Of a stretch of 45,562 nt of DNA, positions 24,545 through 32,756 are shown piece by piece (position 1 is the first letter of the stretch; every line of letters starts with the position of its first letter). This DNA comes from CAYFIW01 sp964500645 (GTDB taxonomy: Bacteria; Chloroflexota; Dehalococcoidia; Lucifugimonadales; UBA826): positions 1 through 45,562 of the forward strand of contig CAZCOH010000011.1 in assembly GCA_964500645.1 (NCBI GenBank). The letters run 5' to 3'. Position numbers and translations under genes: made by a program. Below the pieces are notes generated by a model. It ran no database searches. It was not told the origin of the DNA and was given only the letters and a program-made list of their open reading frames with translations.

Positions 24545-25795
24545 CTACAGGATTGTCCCAGGTGGATTTTCCTCAATTAAGGACTTGCCTCTTTCAAGGA
24601 GTAATTTCTTTTTTTCTTCTGGTAACTGTCTCTCTTCTAAATAAGCACTTAGCGCTTCTGCTGGAGCTATTGACTCTGAGAGAGATTTTCCAAGCCTGTT
24701 TCTGCTTTCAGTAATTATGTTCTTACGGACAGTTGCTACAAAATGCGCGCTTGCTAGATAAGATCTAATTTTAGTCTCATCGATGTCCTGTGACTTACTT
24801 GAGGGGGTTTCTATGAACACTTGGACTATCGCATTTTCAATGTCGTAAGTGTCGATACTGCGAAATATTTTGTCCATGGGATTGTGCTGAGAATCATCTA
24901 TATCGATTCTTATAGTGACGAATTTCCGAGCGTTCACAGGAATAAATTGGAAGGACGTCTCTCTGTTTTGTTCTGTCTGGGAAGGGTCTAATGTAAGAGT
25001 ACAAAATCCCTTGATGTCTTTTTCTTCTCCAAAGTCTATCCTTTGTAGACTTCCTGGATAGACTATTTTTGGTGAGTCGTTCAAAATTTGGTGTTTGTGA
25101 ATGTGCCCTAGTGCTATGTAGTCAAACTCTGGCAGGGCGATTGCGCTTTTGAGTAACACATAATCCTTACCGAGCATCATAGATTTCTCAGAGCTTGTTG
25201 TTGCTGAATCTACGGAAACATGACCTGCGAGCACCGATGGTATTGTTGGATCCAGATCCTTAGCCAAATGCTTTACAGCAGTTGTTATTTTGTCTTCGAT
25301 AGAAGCCTTTAAATCTTCGTTGGAAAGTGATTCGTTAGCTTCATCAATACTGGACATGAACTGCCCTTTCCTAATCCAGGGTAAAGCTACTATCTGTATG
25401 GGCCCACTTTTTGTATTAATCAGATGTGTTTCTAATGTGTTGGCTATATGAACATTTTCGACATCTAATGCAGTGAATATATCTAGAGCTGTTGCCGGTC
25501 CCGGAATATTAGGGGAATCATGATTCCCCGCAAGTAGGAAAACTTTGACTCCATTATTTGCCAGTTTTGAAACTCTGTAAGCAAATTCTCTTTGGTGAGT
25601 TTGGCTAGGATTGCGGCTTTTATATTGATCTCCGGCAAAAATCACTAAGTCTGCATTATGGGTTATTGAGTATTCGACTACTTCATCAAGTGTATCTAGA
25701 AAATCTTTTAATCGTGACGACGATCTTGTTTCAGGATCTGGTATGCCATAGTTCTCCACTCCAATATGAACATCTGCAGTATGGACGACCAGCAA
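24545..25795 (-). CDS. sbcD: SbcD/Mre11-type DNA exonuclease subunit
   Basis: The 416-residue metallophosphoesterase has all motifs of the Mre11 nuclease family: HTADVHIG (5-12), VIFAGDQ, the catalytic GNHDSP, LAGHVSV and ALGHIHKHQI. With SbcC it forms a nuclease that opens hairpins and trims DNA ends. sbcC is usually adjacent; here the neighbours are glyS upstream and tlpA downstream, so SbcC must be elsewhere or absent. It lies 45 nt from glyS. Confidence 0.9.
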   Translation of the reverse strand: MLVVHTADVHIGVENYGIPDPETRSSSRLKDFLDTLDEVVEYSITHNADLVIFAGDQYKSRNPSQTHQREFAYRVSKLANNGVKVFLLAGNHDSPNIPGPATALDIFTALDVENVHIANTLETHLINTKSGPIQIVALPWIRKGQFMSSIDEANESLSNEDLKASIEDKITTAVKHLAKDLDPTIPSVLAGHVSVDSATTSSEKSMMLGKDYVLLKSAIALPEFDYIALGHIHKHQILNDSPKIVYPGSLQRIDFGEEKDIKGFCTLTLDPSQTEQNRETSFQFIPVNARKFVTIRIDIDDSQHNPMDKIFRSIDTYDIENAIVQVFIETPSSKSQDIDETKIRSYLASAHFVATVRKNIITESRNRLGKSLSESIAPAEALSAYLEERQLPEEKKKLLLERGKSLIEENPPGTIL

Positions 25796-25840
25796 TTAGA
25801 ACCCTCCTGATGTAGTAGTTAATTTATGGGGTTATTACGC

Positions 25841-27181
25841 TCAAACATTAAGCTTATCGGCGATGATTTGCTCGAGATCTGTAATGGACACTCTTGTTTG
25901 AGTCATAGAGTCTCTTTCTCGGATCGTAACCATATTGTCCTCAAGAGAATCAAAGTCAACAGTCACGCATAAAGGAGTCCCAATTTCATCTTGTCTCCTG
26001 TATCGTCGGCCTATGCTTTGGGCGTCATCAAATTGAACTAGACCTTCTATAAATCTAGATTTTCTTAAATCATCGTATACATTACGAGCTAATGGAGTTA
26101 GTTTTTCGTTTCTGCTTAATGGGAGCACTGCGACCTTAACAGGTGCGACACTAGGATGGAGTCTGAGGAGTACTCGAGTATCTTTTTTACCTGATGCTGT
26201 TTCTGTCTCTTCTTCGGTGTAGGCATCTACTAAGAGCGTCATGACAGCCCGATCTACGCCTAAAGAAGGCTCTATACAATAAGGTACTACATGCTCTCCT
26301 GATGCATCATCAAAGTAAGTTAGCCGTTCTCCACTCATCTCCATGTGAGCTTTAAGGTCAAAGTCTGTTCTATTAGCTATCCCTTGGATTTCTCCCCACC
26401 CCCACGGAAATTGGTACTCAATGTCCCAAGTGTCTTTTGCGTAATGAGATAATTCGTCACCTTCATGTTGTCTTAGTCTTAGTCTGTCTTTGGTAACACC
26501 TAAGTTGTAATACCAGTCAAGACAGTCTTTTTTCCACTCTTCATGAATTCTCTCGTCATCACCGGGCATGACAAAATATTCAATTTCCATCATTTCGAAT
26601 TCGCGTGTTCGGAAAATGAAGTTTCCTGTGGTTATTTCGTTCCGAAAGGCTTTTCCGACTTGTGCGATTCCGAAGGGAAGTTTTTTTCTAGTTGATGTAA
26701 CGACATTGCTGAAATTTACAAATATGCCCTGCGCAGTTTCTGGCCTTAGGTACACTACTGCTGCGTCTTCCTCAACTGGTCCCATATGTGTTTTAAACAT
26801 TAAATGAAATAGTCTTGGTTCTGAGAGTTCACCACCACATTCCGGGCAATCAGTAGTTTCTAGATGGTCTTCACGGAATCTTCGATTACATTCCCTACAT
26901 TCCACAAGAGGGTCCGTGAAATTTTCAAGATGTCCGCTCGCTCGCCAAGCATCTGGATGCATTAGAATAGCTGCGTCGAGACCCACCATGTCGTCTCGTC
27001 CCAAGACCATAGTTTTCCACCAAGAATCTTTGATGTTACGTTTGAGTTCTGCACCCAGTGGACCATAATCCCATGTGCTTGCAAGGCCGCCATAGATTTC
27101 ACTGCTTTGAAATATGAAACCTCTTCTTTTACAGAGAGAAGATATTTTTTCTAAGCTTATTTCAGCACTTTCTTGAGACAA
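25841..27181 (-). CDS. glyS: Glycyl-tRNA synthetase (alpha2 type)
   Basis: A class II synthetase of 446 residues in the single-chain homodimeric form found in Gram-positives, Thermus, archaea and eukaryotes, rather than the alpha2beta2 GlyQS form. Motif evidence includes YGGLASTWDYGPLG (30-43), a four-cysteine zinc knuckle CREC...CPEC near 96-116, motif 2 FRNEITTGNFIFRTREFEM and the C-terminal anticodon-binding domain (about 340-446; VAVLPLSRNEKL). It is first in the minus-strand operon leading to sbcD. Confidence 0.96.
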   Translation of the reverse strand: MSQESAEISLEKISSLCKRRGFIFQSSEIYGGLASTWDYGPLGAELKRNIKDSWWKTMVLGRDDMVGLDAAILMHPDAWRASGHLENFTDPLVECRECNRRFREDHLETTDCPECGGELSEPRLFHLMFKTHMGPVEEDAAVVYLRPETAQGIFVNFSNVVTSTRKKLPFGIAQVGKAFRNEITTGNFIFRTREFEMMEIEYFVMPGDDERIHEEWKKDCLDWYYNLGVTKDRLRLRQHEGDELSHYAKDTWDIEYQFPWGWGEIQGIANRTDFDLKAHMEMSGERLTYFDDASGEHVVPYCIEPSLGVDRAVMTLLVDAYTEEETETASGKKDTRVLLRLHPSVAPVKVAVLPLSRNEKLTPLARNVYDDLRKSRFIEGLVQFDDAQSIGRRYRRQDEIGTPLCVTVDFDSLEDNMVTIRERDSMTQTRVSITDLEQIIADKLNV

Positions 27182-27475
27182 ATTGAACTTCCTATTTGTG
27201 ATTTCTAAGTGGGGAAATTATATCAGAACATCGACTTTTCACCTGATTATGAACCCTATTTCGCTAATAAAATGGCGTGGATGATAGGTTCATTTCAAAC
27301 GGTCAACAAATGTAGGGCGCTTTGTTATAAACTCCTATATCGAAATGATTGTTACAAATTGGGACTTATGATGATTTGTCATCTGAATCAATTTAGAGTC
27401 CTGTAAAAATAGATATGCAGTTTAAATGTCAATATTTGGCATTGTGGCTGGATACTAAAAAGTAGAGGTAATTCG
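27182..27475. other. Divergent intergenic region, nothing recognised
   Basis: 294 nt between glyS (-) and an unassigned gene (+). It must contain promoters for both. A 65-residue open frame (27209-27406, +) has no SD or family features and is probably chance. I see no riboswitch or strong hairpin here. Confidence 0.4.
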
Positions 27476-28843
27476 ATGATCGATTTGTTGGCGATAGCAA
27501 AAACAGAAGGTTCCGGTGGAGATCTGCTTGCACACTTATCAGGACTCTTTGAATCGGCCGATGTACGTCCAAATGGATACCCTGATGCAATTGTATGGAA
27601 AGGGGGAAATCACGATGGTGTCGTAAATCCCGTTGCACATTCGTTAACAGATGCATATGCCCTGTTGGGAACAATTGCGGCTGCTGATATTTTGGGGTTG
27701 CCGTTTTATGGTGTTCCGATGTGGTCACAATACAGGCATGATTCAAACTTGGAGTCTCTGGCCTGGTTCGGAAATATGCCTTGTACGTCGATAAAATGGT
27801 CAACTGCTGGCGATGCCTACGTCAATGACGGCAAAGGCGGAAAAGTTGTCGTGGCAGGAAAGTCTGGAAATGCACCATTAAGAACACAGGCAGGTGTTTA
27901 CTGCAATGTACGACCGTACGGTCCTATAACTGTGGTTCGTTGCATGCCATGTCTGCCATACTCTCAAGACAAGCCAGTTTTTGAGGTTAATGCTGAGGGA
28001 GTGGTTCATTCGGAAATGAACACGCCCGGTGTTCAGATGGCATACGCCAATCGATTGTTTTTGAAAATGGTTCATGAAACAGGAGCGGTTGGTAGGGTTG
28101 CCATGAAGCCAACACAAGCCATGGAAGACGGTATAAATGCCGGATTACATTCATGGTTACTACAAGGGACTAAATTTAAAGTTGGTCGTAAATACGCGGT
28201 AGATCCGTATGTTGAGCACAAGGAAAGTATAGATAAAATAGCAAGCTTATTACCGTCAGACTTCAGAGATGGCATGGAGAACTGGGGCGGTCAGATTGAG
28301 CAACATATTTCAGATACTAATTACGGACTTTTGATTTGGGATCTCATTGAGCATCAGGACACTATTGTGTTGGCTACCGATCTTGATGGGGACCGCTTGA
28401 CAGATCTTCTTGCTGATATATCCGATCCATTGAGAGCCTTTGGAGGACAGATAGCTAAACACCTGGGACAGGATGTTGATATGAGGCAGGTATGGGGGGA
28501 CATGGGGTTCACTACTGGAAATGGCCGAGATATGACATCGGTGATGTACAGGATGGATGGACCGCCTATTCATGAACAAACACTAGGGTCTGCGGACCAA
28601 ATGTTGCTTCGCTTGCTTGATGGTGATGAATGGGTTGGTGGTACTAAACAGCCATATGACCCAAGAATTCATTTTGTCCTGATAAGAGATGCTTATATTG
28701 ATGCTAACCCTGGTAATGATGAACTAAAAGCTTGGCTAGATGGGGCTTTAGATAAATTTGACGAGGTATACAGTGGTGAGCGTCCTGGTTTCCTTGAAGG
28801 GTATAAATCTCTTAAAAGCGCCATTACTCCCTGGGGTAATTAG
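27476..28843 (+). CDS. Conserved-looking protein of unknown family
   Basis: A soluble-looking protein of 455 residues without signal peptide or membrane segments and with AGAGGTAATTCG before the ATG. I do not recognise the family. Polar, possibly catalytic clusters include WKGGNHDGVVN (40-50), MWSQYRHDSN, CNVRPYGPITVVRCMPC, ATDLDGDRLTD and the tail PWGN. The many Gly, His, Asp and Cys residues in short motifs suggest an enzyme. The following gene (85 nt away, same strand) looks like a nucleotide kinase relative and is probably co-transcribed. I considered a fructose-1,6-bisphosphatase but see none of its motifs. Confidence 0.7.
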   Translation: MIDLLAIAKTEGSGGDLLAHLSGLFESADVRPNGYPDAIVWKGGNHDGVVNPVAHSLTDAYALLGTIAAADILGLPFYGVPMWSQYRHDSNLESLAWFGNMPCTSIKWSTAGDAYVNDGKGGKVVVAGKSGNAPLRTQAGVYCNVRPYGPITVVRCMPCLPYSQDKPVFEVNAEGVVHSEMNTPGVQMAYANRLFLKMVHETGAVGRVAMKPTQAMEDGINAGLHSWLLQGTKFKVGRKYAVDPYVEHKESIDKIASLLPSDFRDGMENWGGQIEQHISDTNYGLLIWDLIEHQDTIVLATDLDGDRLTDLLADISDPLRAFGGQIAKHLGQDVDMRQVWGDMGFTTGNGRDMTSVMYRMDGPPIHEQTLGSADQMLLRLLDGDEWVGGTKQPYDPRIHFVLIRDAYIDANPGNDELKAWLDGALDKFDEVYSGERPGFLEGYKSLKSAITPWGN

Positions 28844-28927
28844 AAGATTGTTTATAGGACTATAGTTTTTTAATCTAAACCAATCGTTTTAGTTTGGTAT
28901 TTGTAAAAATTAAAAGGTGTTGTAGCT

Positions 28928-29620
28928 GTGAAAATAATTCTAGCTGGGATTGAATATGTTGGGACTACGACTATTGCACAACTCCTCCAACAGTGGAAGA
29001 AAGAGGTGATGGGCGAACCGTTCTACATGGATCTTGTTCACGACCATTCGAAGCTTCCACATACTTCTGGTCATCCTGACGATACCACTCTGGAGGAGCA
29101 ATCCCAGATACTCGGGTTATCTCCAAAGCTGAAGGAAATGTACCACCGTTACGGTATGTACTATCACGTACACCATTACGTGCAAGAAGATGATTTAACG
29201 ATAGGATTTCATATTGAAGAATCCATATATGCAAGAATGTTCTACGAATATGGTCTGCCTGGCGATCAATTTGATCGAGAAAAAGTGTTTGAGCAGGTGG
29301 AGAGAAGAATAAAACAAGTAACACAAGACCCTGTAATAATTGTCCATATGAAGGCTGAGCCTGAAATAATTCAGTCGAGGATGGAAAGACTGTCTAGTAC
29401 TCCAGCTCATTCTAATAGTCTTGTTACTCCGGATAACATACCTCGGCTGCTGGCAGAGTATGAGCGTCTAGCTCATAAAAGTACGCTGGGTCCTGTCGTT
29501 CAGGTAGATACAAGTACGGATGGACCGGAAGACACGTTATTGAATTTGGTTAACCTTCTGGAGCCACATTTCACGGCAAAAGATCGTGAGAGGATTAAGG
29601 CCCACGGTTCCTCTACCTAG
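28928..29620 (+). CDS. P-loop kinase-like protein with a lysine-less Walker A
   Basis: The 230-residue protein starts at GTG 28928 (MKIILAGIEYVGTTTIAQLL) with AGGTG upstream. The N-terminal strand-loop-helix is that of an adenylate/thymidylate-kinase-like P-loop protein, but the Walker A lysine is replaced: GIEYVGTT instead of GxxxxGK(S/T). A hydrophobic strand VIIVHMKAEPE followed by RMERL resembles the lid-side strand of nucleotide kinases. It is His- and Tyr-rich near 70-85 (MYHRYGMYYHVHHY). It pairs with the unknown gene upstream. Its stop shares the palindrome CTAG with the convergent hydrolase gene. Confidence 0.72.
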   Translation: MKIILAGIEYVGTTTIAQLLQQWKKEVMGEPFYMDLVHDHSKLPHTSGHPDDTTLEEQSQILGLSPKLKEMYHRYGMYYHVHHYVQEDDLTIGFHIEESIYARMFYEYGLPGDQFDREKVFEQVERRIKQVTQDPVIIVHMKAEPEIIQSRMERLSSTPAHSNSLVTPDNIPRLLAEYERLAHKSTLGPVVQVDTSTDGPEDTLLNLVNLLEPHFTAKDRERIKAHGSST

Positions 29621-30405
29621 TTATCAGGAAAAGATTTTTTCAAGAACCGGTGCACTACTTCATTAAAGTGTTCAGGCCGCTCATAGTAACTTGAATGTCC
29701 TGCATTCCGAAATACATAAAATTCTGAATGTGGAATCAATTCTGAAGCAATACGAATCGTTTCCGGGTGTACCAAAACATCGTTTTCACCCGTGGTATAG
29801 AGCATGGGTAAGTTTAAATCTGAAAATCTTTCGTGCGTTGACATCCCCCATAATCTTTTAGGAACCTTCAAAAAATCAGCGTCGTGTTTTGGATTAAGTC
29901 TCATGATTTGCCTGTATAAAAAAGCTCTTTCCGGGGATTTCTCAGTAAACTCCTGAGAAATTGCCCGCAACGCACCTTTTGGAGTGAAAGGAGGATCAGA
30001 TTTATGCCTTTGTCTAACTTCTCTGGCTTCAGAACTGTCTGAACCCCCGTTGCTTCCAGAGAGCACTAATGCCCATACCCGCTCTGGATTACGAATGGTA
30101 AACATAGAACCTGATCTCCCACCCATAGAATGAGCCACTATAGCGGTCCTTTCTATTTCCAGGAAATCCAGTAGGCATTTTAGGTCCTCTGCAAATTCAG
30201 AACGTCCCTTAGGGGGATCTTCGTCTTTTGTTAAACCAAATGTTCTGTGGTCATATACGACACACTTGTAGTACTTGGAAAAATAGGGAATCTGTTGCCA
30301 CCATGATAAGTGGTTACCCCCTGATCCATGACAGAATACGACGGAGGGACCATTTCCATGGACCTCGTAATACATGTTCACACCGTTAATATGTGCTGTT
30401 GGCAT
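29617..30405 (-). CDS. Alpha/beta-hydrolase
   Basis: The 262-residue protein has the alpha/beta-hydrolase fold with oxyanion HGSGG (26-30), nucleophile elbow AHSMGG (S93), acid in GENDVLVHP (D209) and histidine H237 in AGHSSYYERPE. These are epoxide-hydrolase/haloperoxidase-like features. The substrate cannot be deduced. It is convergent with the P-loop gene (4-nt shared stops) and lies downstream of the nitroreductase gene. Confidence 0.9.
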   Translation of the reverse strand: MPTAHINGVNMYYEVHGNGPSVVFCHGSGGNHLSWWQQIPYFSKYYKCVVYDHRTFGLTKDEDPPKGRSEFAEDLKCLLDFLEIERTAIVAHSMGGRSGSMFTIRNPERVWALVLSGSNGGSDSSEAREVRQRHKSDPPFTPKGALRAISQEFTEKSPERAFLYRQIMRLNPKHDADFLKVPKRLWGMSTHERFSDLNLPMLYTTGENDVLVHPETIRIASELIPHSEFYVFRNAGHSSYYERPEHFNEVVHRFLKKSFPDN

Positions 30406-30454
30406 GGTGGGCTAAGAATCCTAAACGTTTATCAAGAAGTGAGCTTAGAGTAAG

Positions 30455-31126
30455 CTATATTTCGCTGTCAGGTGCCCGATCTTTTTTGACGTTCCATTTG
30501 TCCCAGTGAGTAATATTTTCTACAGATTCTCTTTTGGGCTGAGACCATCGACCTTTACTTGGATATCCAAGAGGTATTAAAGCCATCGTTAGGGCGTCGT
30601 CCGGAATATTCAATAATTTTTTGACGTCATTCTCATGCCCTGAATACAAGGTTGTCAGAGTTGCCCCGATCCCATAGGCTCGAGCAGCAAGCATGAGATG
30701 TTGAACTGCTCCGTAAATTGATGATCCTGTCCTGGCATTAGTGGAGTTGGCGGCGTTTCTTAATACAGCAATTATCCAGACAGGTGCTTTGTTGATATTG
30801 TTTGCTAGGTGCTCTGCGCTCAGGTAGTTTCTCGGGCCTAATGTATCGTTTTCATCACTTCGGTTGAGAATTTCATTACGTCTCGTTCCATAAGCCCTGT
30901 TCCACCCTTCCAGGTACCATTCTGAAATTTTGTCTTTTGTTTCTTGATTTCTTACTACTATCCAGCCCCAACCCTGGTTATTTCCACCTGAAGGCCCTCT
31001 GATAGCGGCATCAAGTATTTTCCAAATTATTTCATCCGGTATCTCTGTATCACTAAGATATCTGCGTGCTGGAGTTGAATGTAGACCATCCAATAGGCTG
31101 ATATTTTCGTTTGAAGATTGTGTCAT
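30455..31126 (-). CDS. Nitroreductase-family FMN oxidoreductase
   Basis: An FMN-dependent nitroreductase-like protein. The start is set at ATG 31126 (MTQSSNENIS, 223 residues; AAGGTG upstream); the frame stays open to 31156. Signatures are the FMN-phosphate arginines in STPARRYL, AAIRGPSGGNNQGWGWIVV (about 41-59), the AVQHLMLAARAYGIG dimer helix and LIPLGYPSKGRW. Such enzymes reduce nitroaromatics, quinones or flavin, or act in vitamin B12 ligand synthesis (BluB); here the substrate is unknown. Confidence 0.9.
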   Translation of the reverse strand: MTQSSNENISLLDGLHSTPARRYLSDTEIPDEIIWKILDAAIRGPSGGNNQGWGWIVVRNQETKDKISEWYLEGWNRAYGTRRNEILNRSDENDTLGPRNYLSAEHLANNINKAPVWIIAVLRNAANSTNARTGSSIYGAVQHLMLAARAYGIGATLTTLYSGHENDVKKLLNIPDDALTMALIPLGYPSKGRWSQPKRESVENITHWDKWNVKKDRAPDSEI

Positions 31127-31187
31127 GTTGCACCTTTTTTCGAGAGTAAGAAACACTGCAAAACGGGTCTAGTCTGAGGGGAGATTT

Positions 31188-31264
31188 TGGAGGCGACGGG
31201 CGGATTCGAACCGCCGAATAGAGGTTTTGCAGACCTCCGCCTTAGACCACTTGGCTACGTCGCC
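31188..31264 (-). tRNA. tRNA-Cys (GCA)
   Basis: A cloverleaf on the minus strand with acceptor GGCGACG/CGTCGCC, T-arm GGTTCGAATCC, anticodon GCA (complement of 31228-31230), discriminator U73 as expected for tRNA-Cys, and an encoded CCA (31188-31190). Confidence 0.97.
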
Positions 31265-31283
31265 CAAAATTGTTGTCCTGAAG

Positions 31284-31371
31284 TGGTGCCGAGGAGGAGA
31301 CTCGAACTCCTACAGCCTGTACGGCCACAGCGCCCTCAACGCTGCGTGTCTACCAATTCCACCACCTCGGC
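31284..31371 (-). tRNA. tRNA-Leu (GAG)
   Basis: A class II tRNA with a long variable arm. It has acceptor GCCGAGG/CCTCGGC, D-arm GGAATTGGTAGACACGC, anticodon GAG (complement of 31335-31337) in loop TTGAGGG, T-arm AGTTCGAGTCT, discriminator A and an encoded CCA (31284-31286). It lies 19 nt upstream of tRNA-Cys on the same strand and is probably co-transcribed. Confidence 0.97.
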
Positions 31372-31562
31372 AGCATAGTTCGCATATCTTTCAGCCAACT
31401 TCAGTAGCTAGATATTATATCTATAGCGAAAGTGACTGTCTACAAACTAAAGTGAGATTTCCGATGGCAGCCCAAGTTTCATGGATAACTGGCTCTACCG
31501 ATACATATACTAAGATTGTATGTATAAAGCATATGCCACCCTAAATCTCACGATAGGTTTGA

Positions 31563-32210
31563 TTAATTTGGTTGAATTGTGCTGTGCAGTATGAAAGTGG
31601 GAACTCGCATATTTTCTTCAGTAATTTCTGCTAGGCGCTTACTCATCGGAGTCCCTGAATTTTCTCTCACTCTAGCATAACCTTCTTCCGCAGCAGCGAA
31701 TGTCTCATATGGAATGCTTAGTGTGAGCAATCCTGCTCGCCCTGTTGTTGATTCAGAGAGAACTGGTTTTGTCCTGTCATCAGGAATATTATCGATGAAT
31801 GAACTCATAATTTCGATTGCTTCATCGATGTATCCTCTTTTTACTTTTATGTAATTTCTAACAAGGCAACTGGGAGGATTTGATCCCACGTAATTTCCCT
31901 CTTTAATCAACCGTGATATTCGAAATGTTGTTGAGATACATTTTTCTGATAATCGTTGAACCAGTGCATTCCTTTCATCGCTCGAATTCATAACGGCACT
32001 ATGGTAACTATCAATTCCTGAGGCATCTTCATGTAGTCTGCTCAAGACTGCTACTGGTCCAGGAAATCCCTGTGCGTACCCGGTTCCAGTGACCACACCT
32101 GGTGCATTTAGTTCAAGGCTTTTAAATTCCTCGACGACTTCAGCCATGAAATTTGTTCCTGCGGCGCTTGGCTTAAACGATCGTACAAAAACCGTAAAAT
32201 ATTTCGACAT
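31563..32210 (-). CDS. Duplicated dimeric alpha/beta-barrel (ABM/NIPSNAP-like) protein
   Basis: The 215-residue protein, with AAGGAGT 6 nt before the ATG, seems to hold two copies of a ferredoxin-like alpha/beta-barrel unit (about 3-100 and 112-213). Each begins with a strand of the type FVRSFKP or VRNYIKVKRG, has a TGxxG turn, and ends with a helix and the strand FRISRLI or FILHSTIQ. Proteins of this fold (ABM, EthD, NIPSNAP) are small monooxygenases or binding proteins. I see no cofactor motif. The family is tentative. Confidence 0.6.
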   Translation of the reverse strand: MSKYFTVFVRSFKPSAAGTNFMAEVVEEFKSLELNAPGVVTGTGYAQGFPGPVAVLSRLHEDASGIDSYHSAVMNSSDERNALVQRLSEKCISTTFRISRLIKEGNYVGSNPPSCLVRNYIKVKRGYIDEAIEIMSSFIDNIPDDRTKPVLSESTTGRAGLLTLSIPYETFAAAEEGYARVRENSGTPMSKRLAEITEENMRVPTFILHSTIQPN

Positions 32211-32428
32211 CTAATACTCCTTTTTTGTTTTTAATTAATATCAACTTGCTAAGATTTCTGATAGATAGAAAGAGATTTATTTGGTCAGTATCTCCTTACT
32301 GAGGAGGATGATATATAATTATTATTAAACGTCAAGTTTTAGTATAGTATTAATAAATATTCTCTTATTTATTAACGAAAATGGAGTTCTCTTAATATTG
32401 CAGAGCTCTTCACGCACTTTTAGTGTTC

Positions 32429-32457
32429 TTGACAGCCTTAATAGCATTTTCTAACCT
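32429..32457 (+). promoter_or_regulatory. Candidate sigma70 promoter of the ileS leader
   Basis: A perfect -35 TTGACA (32429-32434), a 17-nt spacer and a weak -10 TAACCT (32452-32457). This would start transcription near 32464, just before the T-box stem I region. The -10 matches the consensus at only three positions. Confidence 0.5.
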
Positions 32458-32463
32458 TAACTG

Positions 32464-32736
32464 TGAAAATGTATCTATAAATAAATCGACTTTGACGGAG
32501 AAAAGTAACCTTAGTGAAAAGTTCAGCGAGCCCAATATGGTGAGAGTGGGCACTCGGAGCTTTGGTGAATATCACTCCTGAGTCTCGGCCTGAAAGTTAA
32601 TATTTATTGGCTAGTAGGCGTCGACGGAATGTCACCGTTATAAGACAATTTACAAGAGCCTTTCTGCATAGAGAGGAATCTGGGTGGTACCGCGGACTTT
32701 AAAGAGCTCGTCCCTGTTGTGGGCGGGTTTTTTTTA
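32464..32736 (+). promoter_or_regulatory. T-box leader (isoleucine) upstream of ileS
   Basis: A classic tRNA-sensing leader. The specifier loop GAATATCACTCC has the Ile codon ATC at 32571-32573. Stem II/III-like sequences with AGTAGGCGTCGACGG follow. The T-box proper GGGTGGTACCGCGG is at 32682-32695; its TGGT (32685-32688) can pair with the ACCA end of uncharged tRNA-Ile. A terminator hairpin precedes the gene. Uncharged tRNA-Ile should stabilise the antiterminator and raise ileS expression. Confidence 0.92.
32707..32736 (+). terminator. T-box attenuator terminator
   Basis: CTCGTCC (32707-32713) pairs with GGGCGGG (32721-32727), including three G-U pairs, with a 7-nt loop and followed by eight Ts (32728-32735). 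It competes with the T-box antiterminator at 32682-32695. Confidence 0.88.
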
Positions 32737-32756
32737 TTAACGGAGATAATCGCATA

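Noticed and set aside
27209..27406. 65-residue open frame in the glyS intergenic region
   Set aside because: No SD, no family features, composition like random AT-rich sequence.
27476..28843. Class V fructose-1,6-bisphosphatase
   Set aside because: First impression from length and Gly/Asp content, but none of the expected metal- or substrate-binding motifs could be located.
32301..32329. AGGAGG followed by a six-codon frame upstream of the T-box
   Set aside because: ATG abuts the SD with no spacer, the peptide MIYNYY has no sense as a leader, and the region is upstream of the likely promoter.
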